A stretch of 64,000 nucleotides of DNA from Burkholderiales bacterium (lineage in GTDB: Bacteria > Pseudomonadota > Gammaproteobacteria > Burkholderiales > SG8-41), in assembly GCA_030683105.1 (NCBI GenBank), contig JAUXMZ010000066.1, positions 1 to 64,000 on the forward strand, given 5' to 3'. Under the pieces are notes generated by a model. The model ran no database searches and was not told the origin of the DNA. It worked only from the letters and a program-made list of their open reading frames with translations. The position numbers and the translations under genes are program-made. This document shows, piece after piece, positions 26,070-34,268 of the stretch; position 1 is the first letter of the stretch; each line of letters begins with the position of its first letter.

Positions 26070-28082
26070 ATGCTTCCATCGGTGGCCTCACCGCTTAACC
26101 TGATACTCGGCGTGATAGTGAGCTGGCTCGCAATCGGCCTTGTCGGGCTCGCGCGCCCGCTCAGCCTGCGCTTTGTCAGCCGGGTGCTGTTCCCGCTGGG
26201 CGCGGCCGGCGGCCTGGTGCTGATGGCTGCCGCATTCTTCGGAATTCCAGCGGCACCCGCTACGCTGGTGCTGCCATTGGGGCTGCCCGATCTGCCGTTT
26301 CATATCCGGCTCGATGCGCTGTCGGCAATTTTCGTCGGCCTGCTGGGCGTGGCCGTGGTCGGGATTTCGTTGTTCTCCAGCGGGTACTTCCGGCGCGGCC
26401 AGGGGTCGGCGCCGGGCGTGCTGTGTCTGCAGTATCACCTGTTCCTGGCGTCCATGGTCACGGTATTGCTGGCGGACGATGCCTACCTGTTCATGGTGGC
26501 GTGGGAAACCATGGCGATCGCGTCCTATTTTCTCGTCACCAGCAGCCACAAGATTCCGGAAATCCGCAGCGCCGGTTTCCTTTATCTGCTGATCGCGCAT
26601 CTGGGCGCGATCGCCATCCTGCTGTGCTTCGGCGTGCTGCAGGGCGGCCAGGGCGACTATACTTTCGCGGCGATGCGCGGCATCGAACTTGCGCCGTTCT
26701 GGGGCAGCGTTGCTTTCCTGCTCGCATTGTTCGGCTTTGGCGCCAAGGCGGGCATATTGCCGCTGCACGTATGGCTGCCGGAAGCGCATCCCGCGGCGCC
26801 GTCGCCGGTCTCAGCGCTGATGAGCGGGGTCATGCTCAAGATTGCGATCTACGGCATCCTGCGCGTGACCTTCGATCTGCTGCAGGTGCAGATCTGGTGG
26901 TGGGGGGCGCTGGCGCTGGGATTGGGGCTGCTGACCGCGCTGTTCGGGGTGATGTTCGCGGCGGTCCAGAGCGACATGAAGCGCCTGCTCGCCTATTCCT
27001 CGATCGAGAATATCGGCATCATCGTGGCGGGCATCGGCCTGACCATCATTTTTCACGTTTACGGCAATCCGCATCTTGCGGCGCTGGCGCTGGTGGCTAC
27101 GCTTTATCACAGCCTCAACCACGCCTGTTTCAAAAGCCTGCTGTTCCTCGTCACCGGCTCGGTATTGCACGCGACGCACGAAAGAAGCCTCGGCAAGCTC
27201 GGCGGCCTGATCCACAACATGCCGTGGGTCGCCGCGACCGCGCTCATCGGTTCGCTGGCGATTGCGGGGCTGCCCCCGCTCAACGGCTTCGTGTCGGAAT
27301 GGCTGTTGCTGCAGGCGTTCCTGTTTTCACCGGGGCTCGCCAACAATTATCTGAACATGCTGGTGCCGGTCGCCGCCGCCGCGCTGGTGCTGGCCGCTGC
27401 GCTGTCGGGCTACGTGATGGTCAAGTTCTACGGTGTGGTCTTTCTCGGGCAGCACCGCGAAGCACGGCTCGCCGAGGCGCGCGATGAGGGACCATGGGCG
27501 CGCGCCGGCCTGGTGTGGCTGGCGGCGGCTTGCGTACTTCTGGGCCTGCTGCCCATCGTCATCATCCGGTTGCTCGATCACGTGACGCTGCCACTGGTCA
27601 ATTTTGCCATTGGCGCCGACGCTGCCCGCGCGGGCTGGCTGCTGATCGCGCCGGTTTCGCCGGAACGGGCGAGCTACGGTCCGCTGTTGTTTTTGCTCGG
27701 CATCCTGGGCACCGTGCTGTTCACGTTTGCGCTGGTGCGGTGGCTCTATCATGGCCGGGTGCGGCGCGGGGATGCCTGGGACTGCGGCTTTCCGGCGCAG
27801 AATGCGCGCATGCAGGATACTGCTGAAGGTTTCGGTCAGCCGATCAAGCAGATTTTCGAACCGTTCTTCCGCATCCGGCGCCACCTGCCCAGTCCTTTCG
27901 ATGCGCAGCCGTTCTACTCCGCCGCCACCGAAGACCGCCTGTGGCACTGGCTGTATCTGCCGATCGCGCGCGTGAACGAGCGTCTGGCGGCGTGGATTGG
28001 CATCCTGCAGCATGGTCGAATTTATCTTTATCTGCTCTACAGCTTCGTCACGTTGCTCGTGCTGCTGATCATAGTGCGCTGA
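26070..28082 (+). CDS. hyfB: Hydrogenase-4 / complex I type membrane subunit, HyfB-like
   Basis: 670 residues with about 16 helices, an antiporter-like (NuoL/M/N, MrpA/D) subunit. The conserved core is seen in LPLHVWLPEAHPAAPSPVSALMSGVMLKIAIYG, DMKRLLAYSSIENIGII, HSLNHACFKSLLFL and IAGLPPLNGFVSEWLL, which contain the proton-channel lysines, glutamates and histidines. A C-terminal extension (about 560-650, GDAWDCGFP..., PFDAQPFYSAATEDRLW) is typical of HyfB/HycC rather than NuoL. First gene of a six-gene complex (B, C, E, F, G, I types), 107 bases after the preceding terminator. Confidence 0.9.
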   Translation: MLPSVASPLNLILGVIVSWLAIGLVGLARPLSLRFVSRVLFPLGAAGGLVLMAAAFFGIPAAPATLVLPLGLPDLPFHIRLDALSAIFVGLLGVAVVGISLFSSGYFRRGQGSAPGVLCLQYHLFLASMVTVLLADDAYLFMVAWETMAIASYFLVTSSHKIPEIRSAGFLYLLIAHLGAIAILLCFGVLQGGQGDYTFAAMRGIELAPFWGSVAFLLALFGFGAKAGILPLHVWLPEAHPAAPSPVSALMSGVMLKIAIYGILRVTFDLLQVQIWWWGALALGLGLLTALFGVMFAAVQSDMKRLLAYSSIENIGIIVAGIGLTIIFHVYGNPHLAALALVATLYHSLNHACFKSLLFLVTGSVLHATHERSLGKLGGLIHNMPWVAATALIGSLAIAGLPPLNGFVSEWLLLQAFLFSPGLANNYLNMLVPVAAAALVLAAALSGYVMVKFYGVVFLGQHREARLAEARDEGPWARAGLVWLAAACVLLGLLPIVIIRLLDHVTLPLVNFAIGADAARAGWLLIAPVSPERASYGPLLFLLGILGTVLFTFALVRWLYHGRVRRGDAWDCGFPAQNARMQDTAEGFGQPIKQIFEPFFRIRRHLPSPFDAQPFYSAATEDRLWHWLYLPIARVNERLAAWIGILQHGRIYLYLLYSFVTLLVLLIIVR

Positions 28083-28084
28083 TC

Positions 28085-29038
28085 ATGATTAAATTCATCG
28101 AAGCTTTGCTCTCGCAACTGGCCCAGACCATGCTGGTGGTGGTGTTCGCGCCCCTGATGCTGGGCTGGGTCAATCAGTGCCGCGCCTGGCTGCAGAACAG
28201 GAGCGGGCCGGGCGTGCTGCAGCCGTACCGGGTGTTGCACAAGCTCTTTCACAAGGACGCATTGATCGCTCATAATGCATCCGCTATTTTCCGTTCCGCA
28301 CCCTATATCCAGTTCGGCTGCATGGCGCTGGCGGCGAGCATCGTGCCGGTGGTCGAGACCAATCTTGCGTTTTCGCCCGCCGCCGATGTCATCGCGCTGG
28401 TGGGCATATTCGCGCTGGCGCGCGTGTTCTCGTCGCTCGCCGCGATGGATATCGGCACATCGTTCGGCAGCCTCGGCGCGCGCCGCGAGATGCTGGTGGC
28501 GAGCCTGTCGGAGCCGGCGCTGCTGATGGTGTTTTTCACGCCGCTGCTGATCGCGCAGTCAAGCTCGCTTACCGTGATCGTCGACACGCTGGCGCACCGC
28601 GAGTTCGCGATTTATCCGAGCCTCGCGTTCGCGGCGGTCGCGTTCGTCATGGTGCTGCTGGCTGAAAATGCACGCATTCCCATCGACAATCCGTCAACGC
28701 ACCTCGAACTGACCATGATCCACGAGGCGCTGATTCTGGAATATTCGGCGCGCCATCTGGCGCTGATCGAGTGGGCGACCGCCATCAAGCTTACCGTTTA
28801 CTGTGCCATCGGCATTGCGCTGTTCCTGCCGTGGGGCATGGTCGAAGCGGGAGACTGGCCAATGTTCCCGGTTGCCGTGGGCATATTGGTTGCCAAGCTG
28901 GCGCTGGCGGGAGCCGGGTTGGCGGTGATGGAGACGGTGTCGGCGAAGATGCGCATATTTCGCGCGCCCGAGTTTCTCGGCATGGCGTTCCTGTTCGCGG
29001 TGCTGGGTTTGCTGATCCGCCTTTTGCTTGGAGCATGA
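28085..29038 (+). CDS. hyfC: Hydrogenase-4 / complex I type membrane subunit, HyfC-like (NuoH homologue)
   Basis: 317 residues, eight or more helices. NuoH/HycD features are QNRSGPGVLQPYRVLHKLFHKD near the N-terminus, the cytoplasmic loop RIPIDNPSTHLELTMIHEALILEYSARHLAL, and a C-terminal RIFRAPEFLGMAFLFAVLG. This subunit links the hydrophilic arm to the ion-pumping arm. Its ATG at 28085 lies two bases after the hyfB stop, so the two are translationally coupled. The next complex gene (hyfE) is 514 bases away because a GxxExxY gene with repeat arms is inserted. Confidence 0.9.
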   Translation: MIKFIEALLSQLAQTMLVVVFAPLMLGWVNQCRAWLQNRSGPGVLQPYRVLHKLFHKDALIAHNASAIFRSAPYIQFGCMALAASIVPVVETNLAFSPAADVIALVGIFALARVFSSLAAMDIGTSFGSLGARREMLVASLSEPALLMVFFTPLLIAQSSSLTVIVDTLAHREFAIYPSLAFAAVAFVMVLLAENARIPIDNPSTHLELTMIHEALILEYSARHLALIEWATAIKLTVYCAIGIALFLPWGMVEAGDWPMFPVAVGILVAKLALAGAGLAVMETVSAKMRIFRAPEFLGMAFLFAVLGLLIRLLLGA

Positions 29039-29051
29039 AAGCTTAAAAACC

Positions 29052-29533
29052 TTGAAACACGAAGGACACAAGGGATTCTTTTCAATACCCGCTTGACGGG
29101 TACACAAAGGAAATAACTTGGACGACGAGGAAATTGGAAAACTGATTCTAAACTCGGCGATGAAGATTCATACTGTTCTTGGCCCAGGATTGCTTGAGAG
29201 TGCATATGAGGCTTGTGTGGCGTACGAACTTATGAAATGTGGCCTCGAAGTCAAAAGACAGGTTGTCATGCCGTTGAAATACGACGGCATTGAGCTGGAT
29301 ATTGGCTATCGATTAGATATCTTCGTTGGCGATAGAGTAATAGTGGAGATCAAGGCTGCTGAAAAGTTATTGCCTATACATACCGCACAGTTGTTAACTT
29401 ATCTCAGGCTAAGTAAACGCAGACTCGGTTTTTTGCTTAATTTCAATGTGGCGCATATGAAAGACGGGTTAAAACGGGTTGTGAATGGATTTTGAATGAA
29501 ACCTTTGTTTCCTTCGTGTCCTTTGTGGTTCAT
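29052..29533. mobile_element. Inserted module: GxxExxY gene between inverted repeat arms
   Basis: The left arm (29052-29074, containing ACACGAAGGACACAAGG) and right arm (29501-29533, CCTTTGTTTCCTTCGTGTCC) are inverse copies of an AAGGACACGAAGG-type repeat. Between them are an ATTCTTTTCAATACCCG hairpin repeat and a GxxExxY gene. The block interrupts the hyfC-hyfE junction, and its internal GC looks lower than that of its neighbours. No transposase is present, so mobility is inferred from the repeat arms and the position only. Confidence 0.5.
29118..29495 (+). CDS. GxxExxY family protein
   Basis: 125 residues. The family motif is GPGLLESAYEACVAYEL near residue 22, followed by a nuclease-like beta core: VVMPLKYDGIELDIGYRLDIFVGDRVIVEIKAAEKL, with Asp and Glu-x-Lys spacing as in PD-(D/E)XK nucleases, then HTAQLLTYLRLSKRRLGFLLNFN. 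The biochemical function of the family is not established. The start is probably TTG at 29118, preceded by AAAGGAAATAAC. Codon use and GC differ from the surrounding hyf genes, and it lies between inverted repeat arms, which fits a mobile passenger rather than a subunit of the complex. Confidence 0.8.
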   Translation: MDDEEIGKLILNSAMKIHTVLGPGLLESAYEACVAYELMKCGLEVKRQVVMPLKYDGIELDIGYRLDIFVGDRVIVEIKAAEKLLPIHTAQLLTYLRLSKRRLGFLLNFNVAHMKDGLKRVVNGF

Positions 29534-29551
29534 CTTTGGATTTTTTAGTCA

Positions 29552-30208
29552 ATGCCGATTAGCCTGCAACTGATCAACCTGATGGCGGCGCTGCTGCTGC
29601 TGATCGCATTCGCCATGCTGTCGCAGCGGCGCATACTGTCGCTGATCTATCTGTTCGCGTGGCAGGGTGCGGTGCTTGCGGCCAATAGCGTGATTGTCGC
29701 CTGGTCTACCGGGCAAACCCACCTTTACTATTCCGCGCTGGTCACGTTCGCGCTCAAGGTGGTCGTGCTGCCGTGGATCCTGCATCGGCTCATCATCCGG
29801 CTCAACATCAAGTGGGACGTCGAGACGCTCATCAACATTCCGACGACCATGCTGGCCGGTATCGCGCTGGTGATCATTTCCTTCAATCTGGCGCTGCCGA
29901 TCAGCCAGCTTGCCGGCACCATCACGCGCGGCACGCTCGGCATTGCGATCGCCATCGTGCTGCTGTCGTTCCTGATGATGATCACGCGGCGCAAGGCCGT
30001 GCCCCAGGTCATTGGTTTTCTGGCGATGGAGAACGGCCTGTTTTTCGCCGCAACCAGCACCACTTACGGCATGCCGATGGTGGTTGAGCTCGGCATCGCG
30101 CTCGATGTGCTGATCGGCATGGTGATTCTGGGCATTTTCTTTTTCCAGGTGCGCGAGGCGTTCGACAGTCTCGATCTGAAGCACATGGAAAAGCTCAGAG
30201 AAGAGTAA
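29552..30208 (+). CDS. hyfE: Hydrogenase-4 membrane subunit, HyfE-like
   Basis: 218 residues, six to seven helices. The C-terminal part (SFLMMITRRKAVPQVIGFLAMENGLFFAATS, then MVVELGIALDVLIGMVILGIFFFQVRE) is NuoK-like, with the membrane Glu residues conserved in MENG and VELG. HyfE supplies the small antiporter-associated subunit. The ATG of the next gene overlaps its TAA stop (30206-30208), a sign of tight coupling with hyfF. Confidence 0.88.
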   Translation: MPISLQLINLMAALLLLIAFAMLSQRRILSLIYLFAWQGAVLAANSVIVAWSTGQTHLYYSALVTFALKVVVLPWILHRLIIRLNIKWDVETLINIPTTMLAGIALVIISFNLALPISQLAGTITRGTLGIAIAIVLLSFLMMITRRKAVPQVIGFLAMENGLFFAATSTTYGMPMVVELGIALDVLIGMVILGIFFFQVREAFDSLDLKHMEKLREE

Positions 30209-31668
30209 TGGCCGAGATGAACGAAATCCTGTTTGTGCTCGGCATGCCCCTTTTCGGCGGCCTGGTGCTGGCTTTCCTGGGCGGGCGCCCGGGTGCGGCC
30301 ATGCTGAACGTGCTGTTCAGCCTGCTTACGTTTATCGCAGGGGCTCTGCTCGCGCTGCGGGTGGTCGGCGAGGGTTCGATTCTGGCTTACGATGAAATGT
30401 TTTTCGTCGATTCGTTCAACGTGTTTTTGGTCGCGTTGACGGCATTCGTCGCTTTCACCACCGCCTTGTTCAGCCGGCCCTACATGCTGAACGAGCTTCA
30501 TCACGGCAAGTTGAGCGCCGGGATGCTGCGGCTCTACCACAGCATGTATCAGATGTTCATCTTCACGATGTTGCTGGCGCTGCTGACCAACAACATGGGC
30601 ATCCTGTGGGTGGCGATGGAAGCCGCCACGCTCACCACGGTACTGCTGGTGAGCCTTTATCGCACGCCGGCCAGCGTGGAAGCGGCATGGAAATATTTCA
30701 TTCTGTGCGGTGTCGGCATCGCGCAGGCGCTGTTCGGCACCATCCTGTTGTATTTCGCGGCGGAAAAGGTGCTGGGCGCCGGCGGCACCGCGCTGCTGTG
30801 GACGCATCTCAATGAAGTCAAGGGCGAGCTCGAACCCACGGTGCTGTCTCTGGCGTTTGTGTTCCTGCTGGTCGGCTACGGTACCAAGGTCGGCTTGGTG
30901 CCGTTGCATAACTGGCTGCCTGATGCGCACGCCGAGGGCCCGACGCCGGTGTCGGCAGTACTGTCGGGGCTGCTGCTCAACGTCGCGCTTTACGCTGTGG
31001 TGCGCAGCAAAGTGCTGGTCGACGGCGCGCTCGAGACACGCTTCGCCGGCGATCTGATGATGGGATTCGGCCTGCTGTCGGTGGTGGTGGGCGCGTTCTT
31101 CCTGTCGCGCCAGAAGGACGTCAAGCGCATGTTCGCCTATTCATCGATAGAGCATATGGGGCTGATGACCTTCGCTTTCGGCATGGGCGGGCCGGTGGCG
31201 ACCTTCGCCGGGCTGCTGCACATGACAGTGCACAGCCTGACCAAATCGGCGATTTTCTTTACCGTCGGCCACGCGGCGCAGAAGACCGGCACGCAGATGA
31301 TGGACCAGATCCGCGGCCTGGCGGACACCAATCCCACCATAGGCTGGGGCCTGATGCTGGGCAGTCTCGCGATTCTCGGCATGCCGCCGTTCGGCGTGTT
31401 CGCCAGCGAATTCCTGATCCTGACCACGGCCATGCGCGAGCAGCCGTGGGCGACGCCGATCCTGCTGCTCGCCCTGGGTGTGGCTTTTGCGGCGATTTTT
31501 TCCCGTGTGCAGGCAATGGTGTTCGGTGAGACCACGGCGAAGCGCCTGCCGCATCCGCCGGCGCTGATTCCGGTGTTCGTGCATCTGGCGATCGTGCTGA
31601 TGCTCGGGCTGTATATTCCCCCGTACCTGGCCGAATGGTACCGCCAGGCGGCGCGGCTGATAGGATGA
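30208..31668 (+). CDS. hyfF: Hydrogenase-4 membrane subunit, HyfF-like
   Basis: 486 residues, about 14 helices, a second antiporter-like subunit. Core motifs are GLVPLHNWLPDAHAEGPTPVSAVLSGLLLNVALYAV (channel residues), DVKRMFAYSSIEHMGLMTFAFG, HMTVHSLTKSAIFFTVGHA and GSLAILGMPPFGVFASEF. WVAMEAATLTTVLLVSLY carries the conserved glutamate of helix 5. It overlaps the next gene by ATGA (31665-31668). Together with HyfB it gives two putative ion-pumping modules. Confidence 0.9.
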   Translation: MAEMNEILFVLGMPLFGGLVLAFLGGRPGAAMLNVLFSLLTFIAGALLALRVVGEGSILAYDEMFFVDSFNVFLVALTAFVAFTTALFSRPYMLNELHHGKLSAGMLRLYHSMYQMFIFTMLLALLTNNMGILWVAMEAATLTTVLLVSLYRTPASVEAAWKYFILCGVGIAQALFGTILLYFAAEKVLGAGGTALLWTHLNEVKGELEPTVLSLAFVFLLVGYGTKVGLVPLHNWLPDAHAEGPTPVSAVLSGLLLNVALYAVVRSKVLVDGALETRFAGDLMMGFGLLSVVVGAFFLSRQKDVKRMFAYSSIEHMGLMTFAFGMGGPVATFAGLLHMTVHSLTKSAIFFTVGHAAQKTGTQMMDQIRGLADTNPTIGWGLMLGSLAILGMPPFGVFASEFLILTTAMREQPWATPILLLALGVAFAAIFSRVQAMVFGETTAKRLPHPPALIPVFVHLAIVLMLGLYIPPYLAEWYRQAARLIG

Positions 31669-33230
31669 ATCACGGCATGCGGGTCGACGGCTACAACTTC
31701 GAATTCTCCGGGATTTCCGGCGCCGTTACAGCGCTGCGCGCCACCGTAGACGCTACGCAATGGCGCGAGACTTGCCGCCGTGCCGCGTTCGACGGCGGCC
31801 GCCTGGTTGCGCTGTGGGGAAGCGACGGATCCGATGCCGGTGCCGGCTTTGTGGTTCACGTGGCGCTGGTGATCGGCGTCGGCCTGATCGTCATCACGCT
31901 GCCGCTTGCGGACGAGCGCTACCCGGACATCAGCGATATTTTTCCCGCGGCCGGCCGCATGCAGCGCGCCGTCCGGGATCTTTTCGGCCTGGTGGCGGAG
32001 GGTGCCGCGGACGAGCGTCCGTGGCTGCGTCACGCTGCGTGGCCGGCTGACATCTTTCCGCTTAGAAAGGATTTTTCCAATCACCAGTCACCAGTCACCA
32101 GTCAGTCAGGCGCAGCCGACGACTATCCGTTTGTCCAGGTCGCCGGCGACGGCGTGCACGAGATCGCAGTGGGCCCGGTGCATGCCGGCACCATCGAACC
32201 CGGCCACTTCCGCTTCAGCGTCGTCGGCGAGCGCATTCTGCGGCTCGAAGAACGTCTGGGTTACAAGCACAAGGGCATCGAAAAGCGTTTCGAGCAGATG
32301 GATTTCATGGAAGGGGCGCAGCTTGCGGGGCGGATTTCCGGCGATTCGACCGTGGCCTACGCCTGGGCCTATGCGATGGCGGTCGAATCCGCGGCCGGCC
32401 TGACCCCGCCGCCGCGGGCGGCCTGGCTGCGCGCAATACTGCTCGAGCGCGAGCGTATCGCCAACCATCTCGGTGATCTCGGTTTTCTCGGCAACGATGC
32501 CGGCCTCGCTTTCGGCCTGACGCAGTTCTCAAGTCTCAAGGAGGATATGCTGCGCCTGAATTACGAACTGTTCGGGCACCGCTACCTGATGGATGTCGTA
32601 ATTCCGGGTGGCGTTGCGCGCGACTTGAGCGCCGATGGGCTTGCGCGCATGCAGCGCGAGTGCGATGCGCCCGAGCGGACCGTGGCGCGGCTTAAGGGCA
32701 TTTACGACGAGCATCCCGGTCTGCAGGACCGTTTTATCACCTGCGGGCGGGTGACGCCCGAGCTTGCGGCCCGCCTCGGATTGACCGGGTTGGCCGGCCG
32801 CGCCAGCGGCCAGGCGTGGGATCTGCGCGTCGAGTATCCATGCGTGCCCTACGGCGAGCTCGATGTGCGAATGGCCACGCATCGCAATGGCGATGTGGCC
32901 GCACGCGTCACGGTGCGTTTCGAGGAAGTGTCCGAGTCGTTGCGCCTGATACGCGAGATGCTCGCCCGCATGCCATCGGGTGACCTGGCGCTGCCGGTGC
33001 CTGCCGCTGCGGCAGGCGCATTCGGCGTCGGCTGGATCGAGGGCTGGCGTGGCGAAGTGTTGATTGCGCTCGAAGCTGCGGGTGGCAGCAGTATCCGGAG
33101 GCTGCATCCACACGACCCGTCGTGGCAGAACTGGCCAGTGCTGGAGCACGCAGTGCTGGGCAATATCGTGCCGGATTTTCCGCTGATCAATAAATCGTTC
33201 AACCTCTCATACAGCGGGCAGGATCTTTAA
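31665..33230 (+). CDS. Large hydrophilic subunit, NuoC-NuoD / HyfG-like, without NiFe ligands
   Basis: 521 residues. The N-terminal part (about 1-135) is a NuoC-like domain (DERYPDISDIFPAAGRMQRAVRDLFGLVA). The NuoD/HycE-like domain begins near 150 (HEIAVGPVHAGTIEPGHFRFSVVGE). At the positions where NiFe enzymes have the first Cys pair the sequence is RISGDS (Ser225, Ser228), and the usual terminal DPCxxC is replaced by NLSYSG (513-518). All four metal-ligand cysteines are therefore missing, as in complex I and Ehr complexes. The linker between the domains contains the heptamer TCACCAG three times. I leave the symbol empty because hydrogenase activity is unlikely. Confidence 0.85.
   Translation: MNHGMRVDGYNFEFSGISGAVTALRATVDATQWRETCRRAAFDGGRLVALWGSDGSDAGAGFVVHVALVIGVGLIVITLPLADERYPDISDIFPAAGRMQRAVRDLFGLVAEGAADERPWLRHAAWPADIFPLRKDFSNHQSPVTSQSGAADDYPFVQVAGDGVHEIAVGPVHAGTIEPGHFRFSVVGERILRLEERLGYKHKGIEKRFEQMDFMEGAQLAGRISGDSTVAYAWAYAMAVESAAGLTPPPRAAWLRAILLERERIANHLGDLGFLGNDAGLAFGLTQFSSLKEDMLRLNYELFGHRYLMDVVIPGGVARDLSADGLARMQRECDAPERTVARLKGIYDEHPGLQDRFITCGRVTPELAARLGLTGLAGRASGQAWDLRVEYPCVPYGELDVRMATHRNGDVAARVTVRFEEVSESLRLIREMLARMPSGDLALPVPAAAAGAFGVGWIEGWRGEVLIALEAAGGSSIRRLHPHDPSWQNWPVLEHAVLGNIVPDFPLINKSFNLSYSGQDL
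32081..32108. repeat. In-frame heptamer repeat inside the HyfG-like gene
   Basis: TCACCAG occurs three times in tandem (32081-32101), followed by TCAGTCAG. The same type of heptamer is otherwise found in spacers of this window. It encodes the Ser/Thr/Gln/Pro linker HQSPVTSQS between the NuoC-like and NuoD-like domains. Confidence 0.75.
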
Positions 33231-33237
33231 AGCATTA

Positions 33238-33425
33238 GCCACAGAGAGCACAGAGGACACAGAGAAAGACAGGTTTTCTCTACAAAATATTAATGTAACT
33301 AATTGTTTTTTATGAATTAAATTATAATTTCTTGTGATCTCGGGTTGTTGGTGATTTTCTCTCTGTGATCTCTGTGATCTCTGTGATCTCTGTGATCTCT
33401 GTGATCTCTGTGTCCTCTGTGGCTT
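33238..33425. repeat. CACAGAG / CTCTGTGAT nonamer inverted-repeat element
   Basis: Left arm from 33238 (GCCACAGAGAGCACAGAGG) faces a right arm with CTCTGTGAT five times in tandem (33361-33405) and then CTCTGTGTCCTCTGTGGC. The AT-rich centre (33280-33345) has no gene. It fills the gap between the HyfG-like and HyfI-like genes and could form a long hairpin within the operon mRNA. Confidence 0.7.
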
Positions 33426-33434
33426 AAGGATTTT

Positions 33435-33950
33435 ATGTTCCAGTTACTCAAACAAATCGTAAAGACCGGCATCAAGACCGAGGCTTGGCCAGATGCGGAT
33501 GAGGCGTTGCGCGTGGCGGCGCAGCGGCTGCAATCCGGGATTCTTGAGAATTTCGCCGGCGCGCTGACGATACGGCACGTTGACGCCGGCTCGTGCAACG
33601 GCTGCGAGCTGGAGATCAACGCGCTCAACAACCCTTATTACAATCTCGAAGGGCTGGGCATCAAGTTTGTCGCAAGTCCACGCCACGCTGACATGCTGTT
33701 GGTGACGGGGCCGGTGTCCCGCCACATGGAAACGGCGCTCAGGCGTACCTATGATGCGACGCCGGAACCGAAACTGGTGGTGGCGACCGGCGACTGCGGT
33801 TGCACTGGCGGTATTTTCGGCGAAAGTTATGCGAGTTGCGGCAAGGTATCGAACGTGATTCCGGTGGACGTCGCGGTGCCGGGATGCCCGCCGACGCCGG
33901 TTGCGATCATGCAGGGGATATTGACGGCGATCAGTTCAAAAAAAGCTTAA
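33435..33950 (+). CDS. hyfI: Small Fe-S subunit, NuoB / HyfI-like
   Basis: 171 residues. Four-cysteine [4Fe-4S] motif of the NuoB/HyfI family: DAGSCNGCELE at about 54-64, ATGDCGCTGG at about 117-126 and VPGCPPTP at about 148-155. It passes electrons to or from the large subunit encoded just upstream. Unlike the large subunit, its cluster ligands are intact, so the complex should still carry out electron transfer. The ATG at 33435 lies immediately after the nonamer repeat, which leaves only TAAGGATTTT as ribosome binding site. Confidence 0.88.
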   Translation: MFQLLKQIVKTGIKTEAWPDADEALRVAAQRLQSGILENFAGALTIRHVDAGSCNGCELEINALNNPYYNLEGLGIKFVASPRHADMLLVTGPVSRHMETALRRTYDATPEPKLVVATGDCGCTGGIFGESYASCGKVSNVIPVDVAVPGCPPTPVAIMQGILTAISSKKA

Positions 33951-34268
33951 CCGCGGAGGACGCAGAGGACACGGAGGAAGATCCTGTTATTCTGAATCCT
34001 GAATCCTGAATCCTGAATCCCGACTCCTGAATCCTGCTTTTGAAACCGCTGATAACAACACAACAAGGAATAGACAGGATTAACAGGATTTACGGGATTT
34101 GAACCTATCACCAATAACCAGTCACGAGTCACGGTTTTTATAGCCACAGAGAGCACAGAGAATTCTTTTTAATACCTTCTTTTCAACACCCGCTCGACGG
34201 GTGCGCTCGACGGGTACACAGAGGAAATACAAGAAGTCGAATCCCGAATCCCGAATCCCGTTTCTGAA
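33951..34268. repeat. 318-bp spacer made of stacked short repeats
   Basis: No gene. From left to right: GCAGAGGACACGGAGG; CTGAATC in four tandem copies (33992-34019) and one more; a CACCAATAACCAGTCACG run near 34111; GCCACAGAGAGCACAGAG (34143); AATTCTTTTTAATACC with CCCGCTCGACGGGT hairpin (34161-34216); and CCGAATC repeats (34238-34260). The two convergent genes on either side end at its borders, so it can tolerate repeat growth. Confidence 0.7.

Noticed and set aside
33361-33405. CRISPR-like array from the CTCTGTGAT repeats
   Set aside because: Units are only 9 bases and directly tandem without spacers, and no cas gene is near; this is a simple tandem repeat.
26070-33950. Annotating the cluster as formate hydrogenlyase or a functional hydrogenase 4
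   Set aside because: All four NiFe-ligand cysteines of the large subunit are replaced, and neither formate dehydrogenase nor maturation genes are adjacent.
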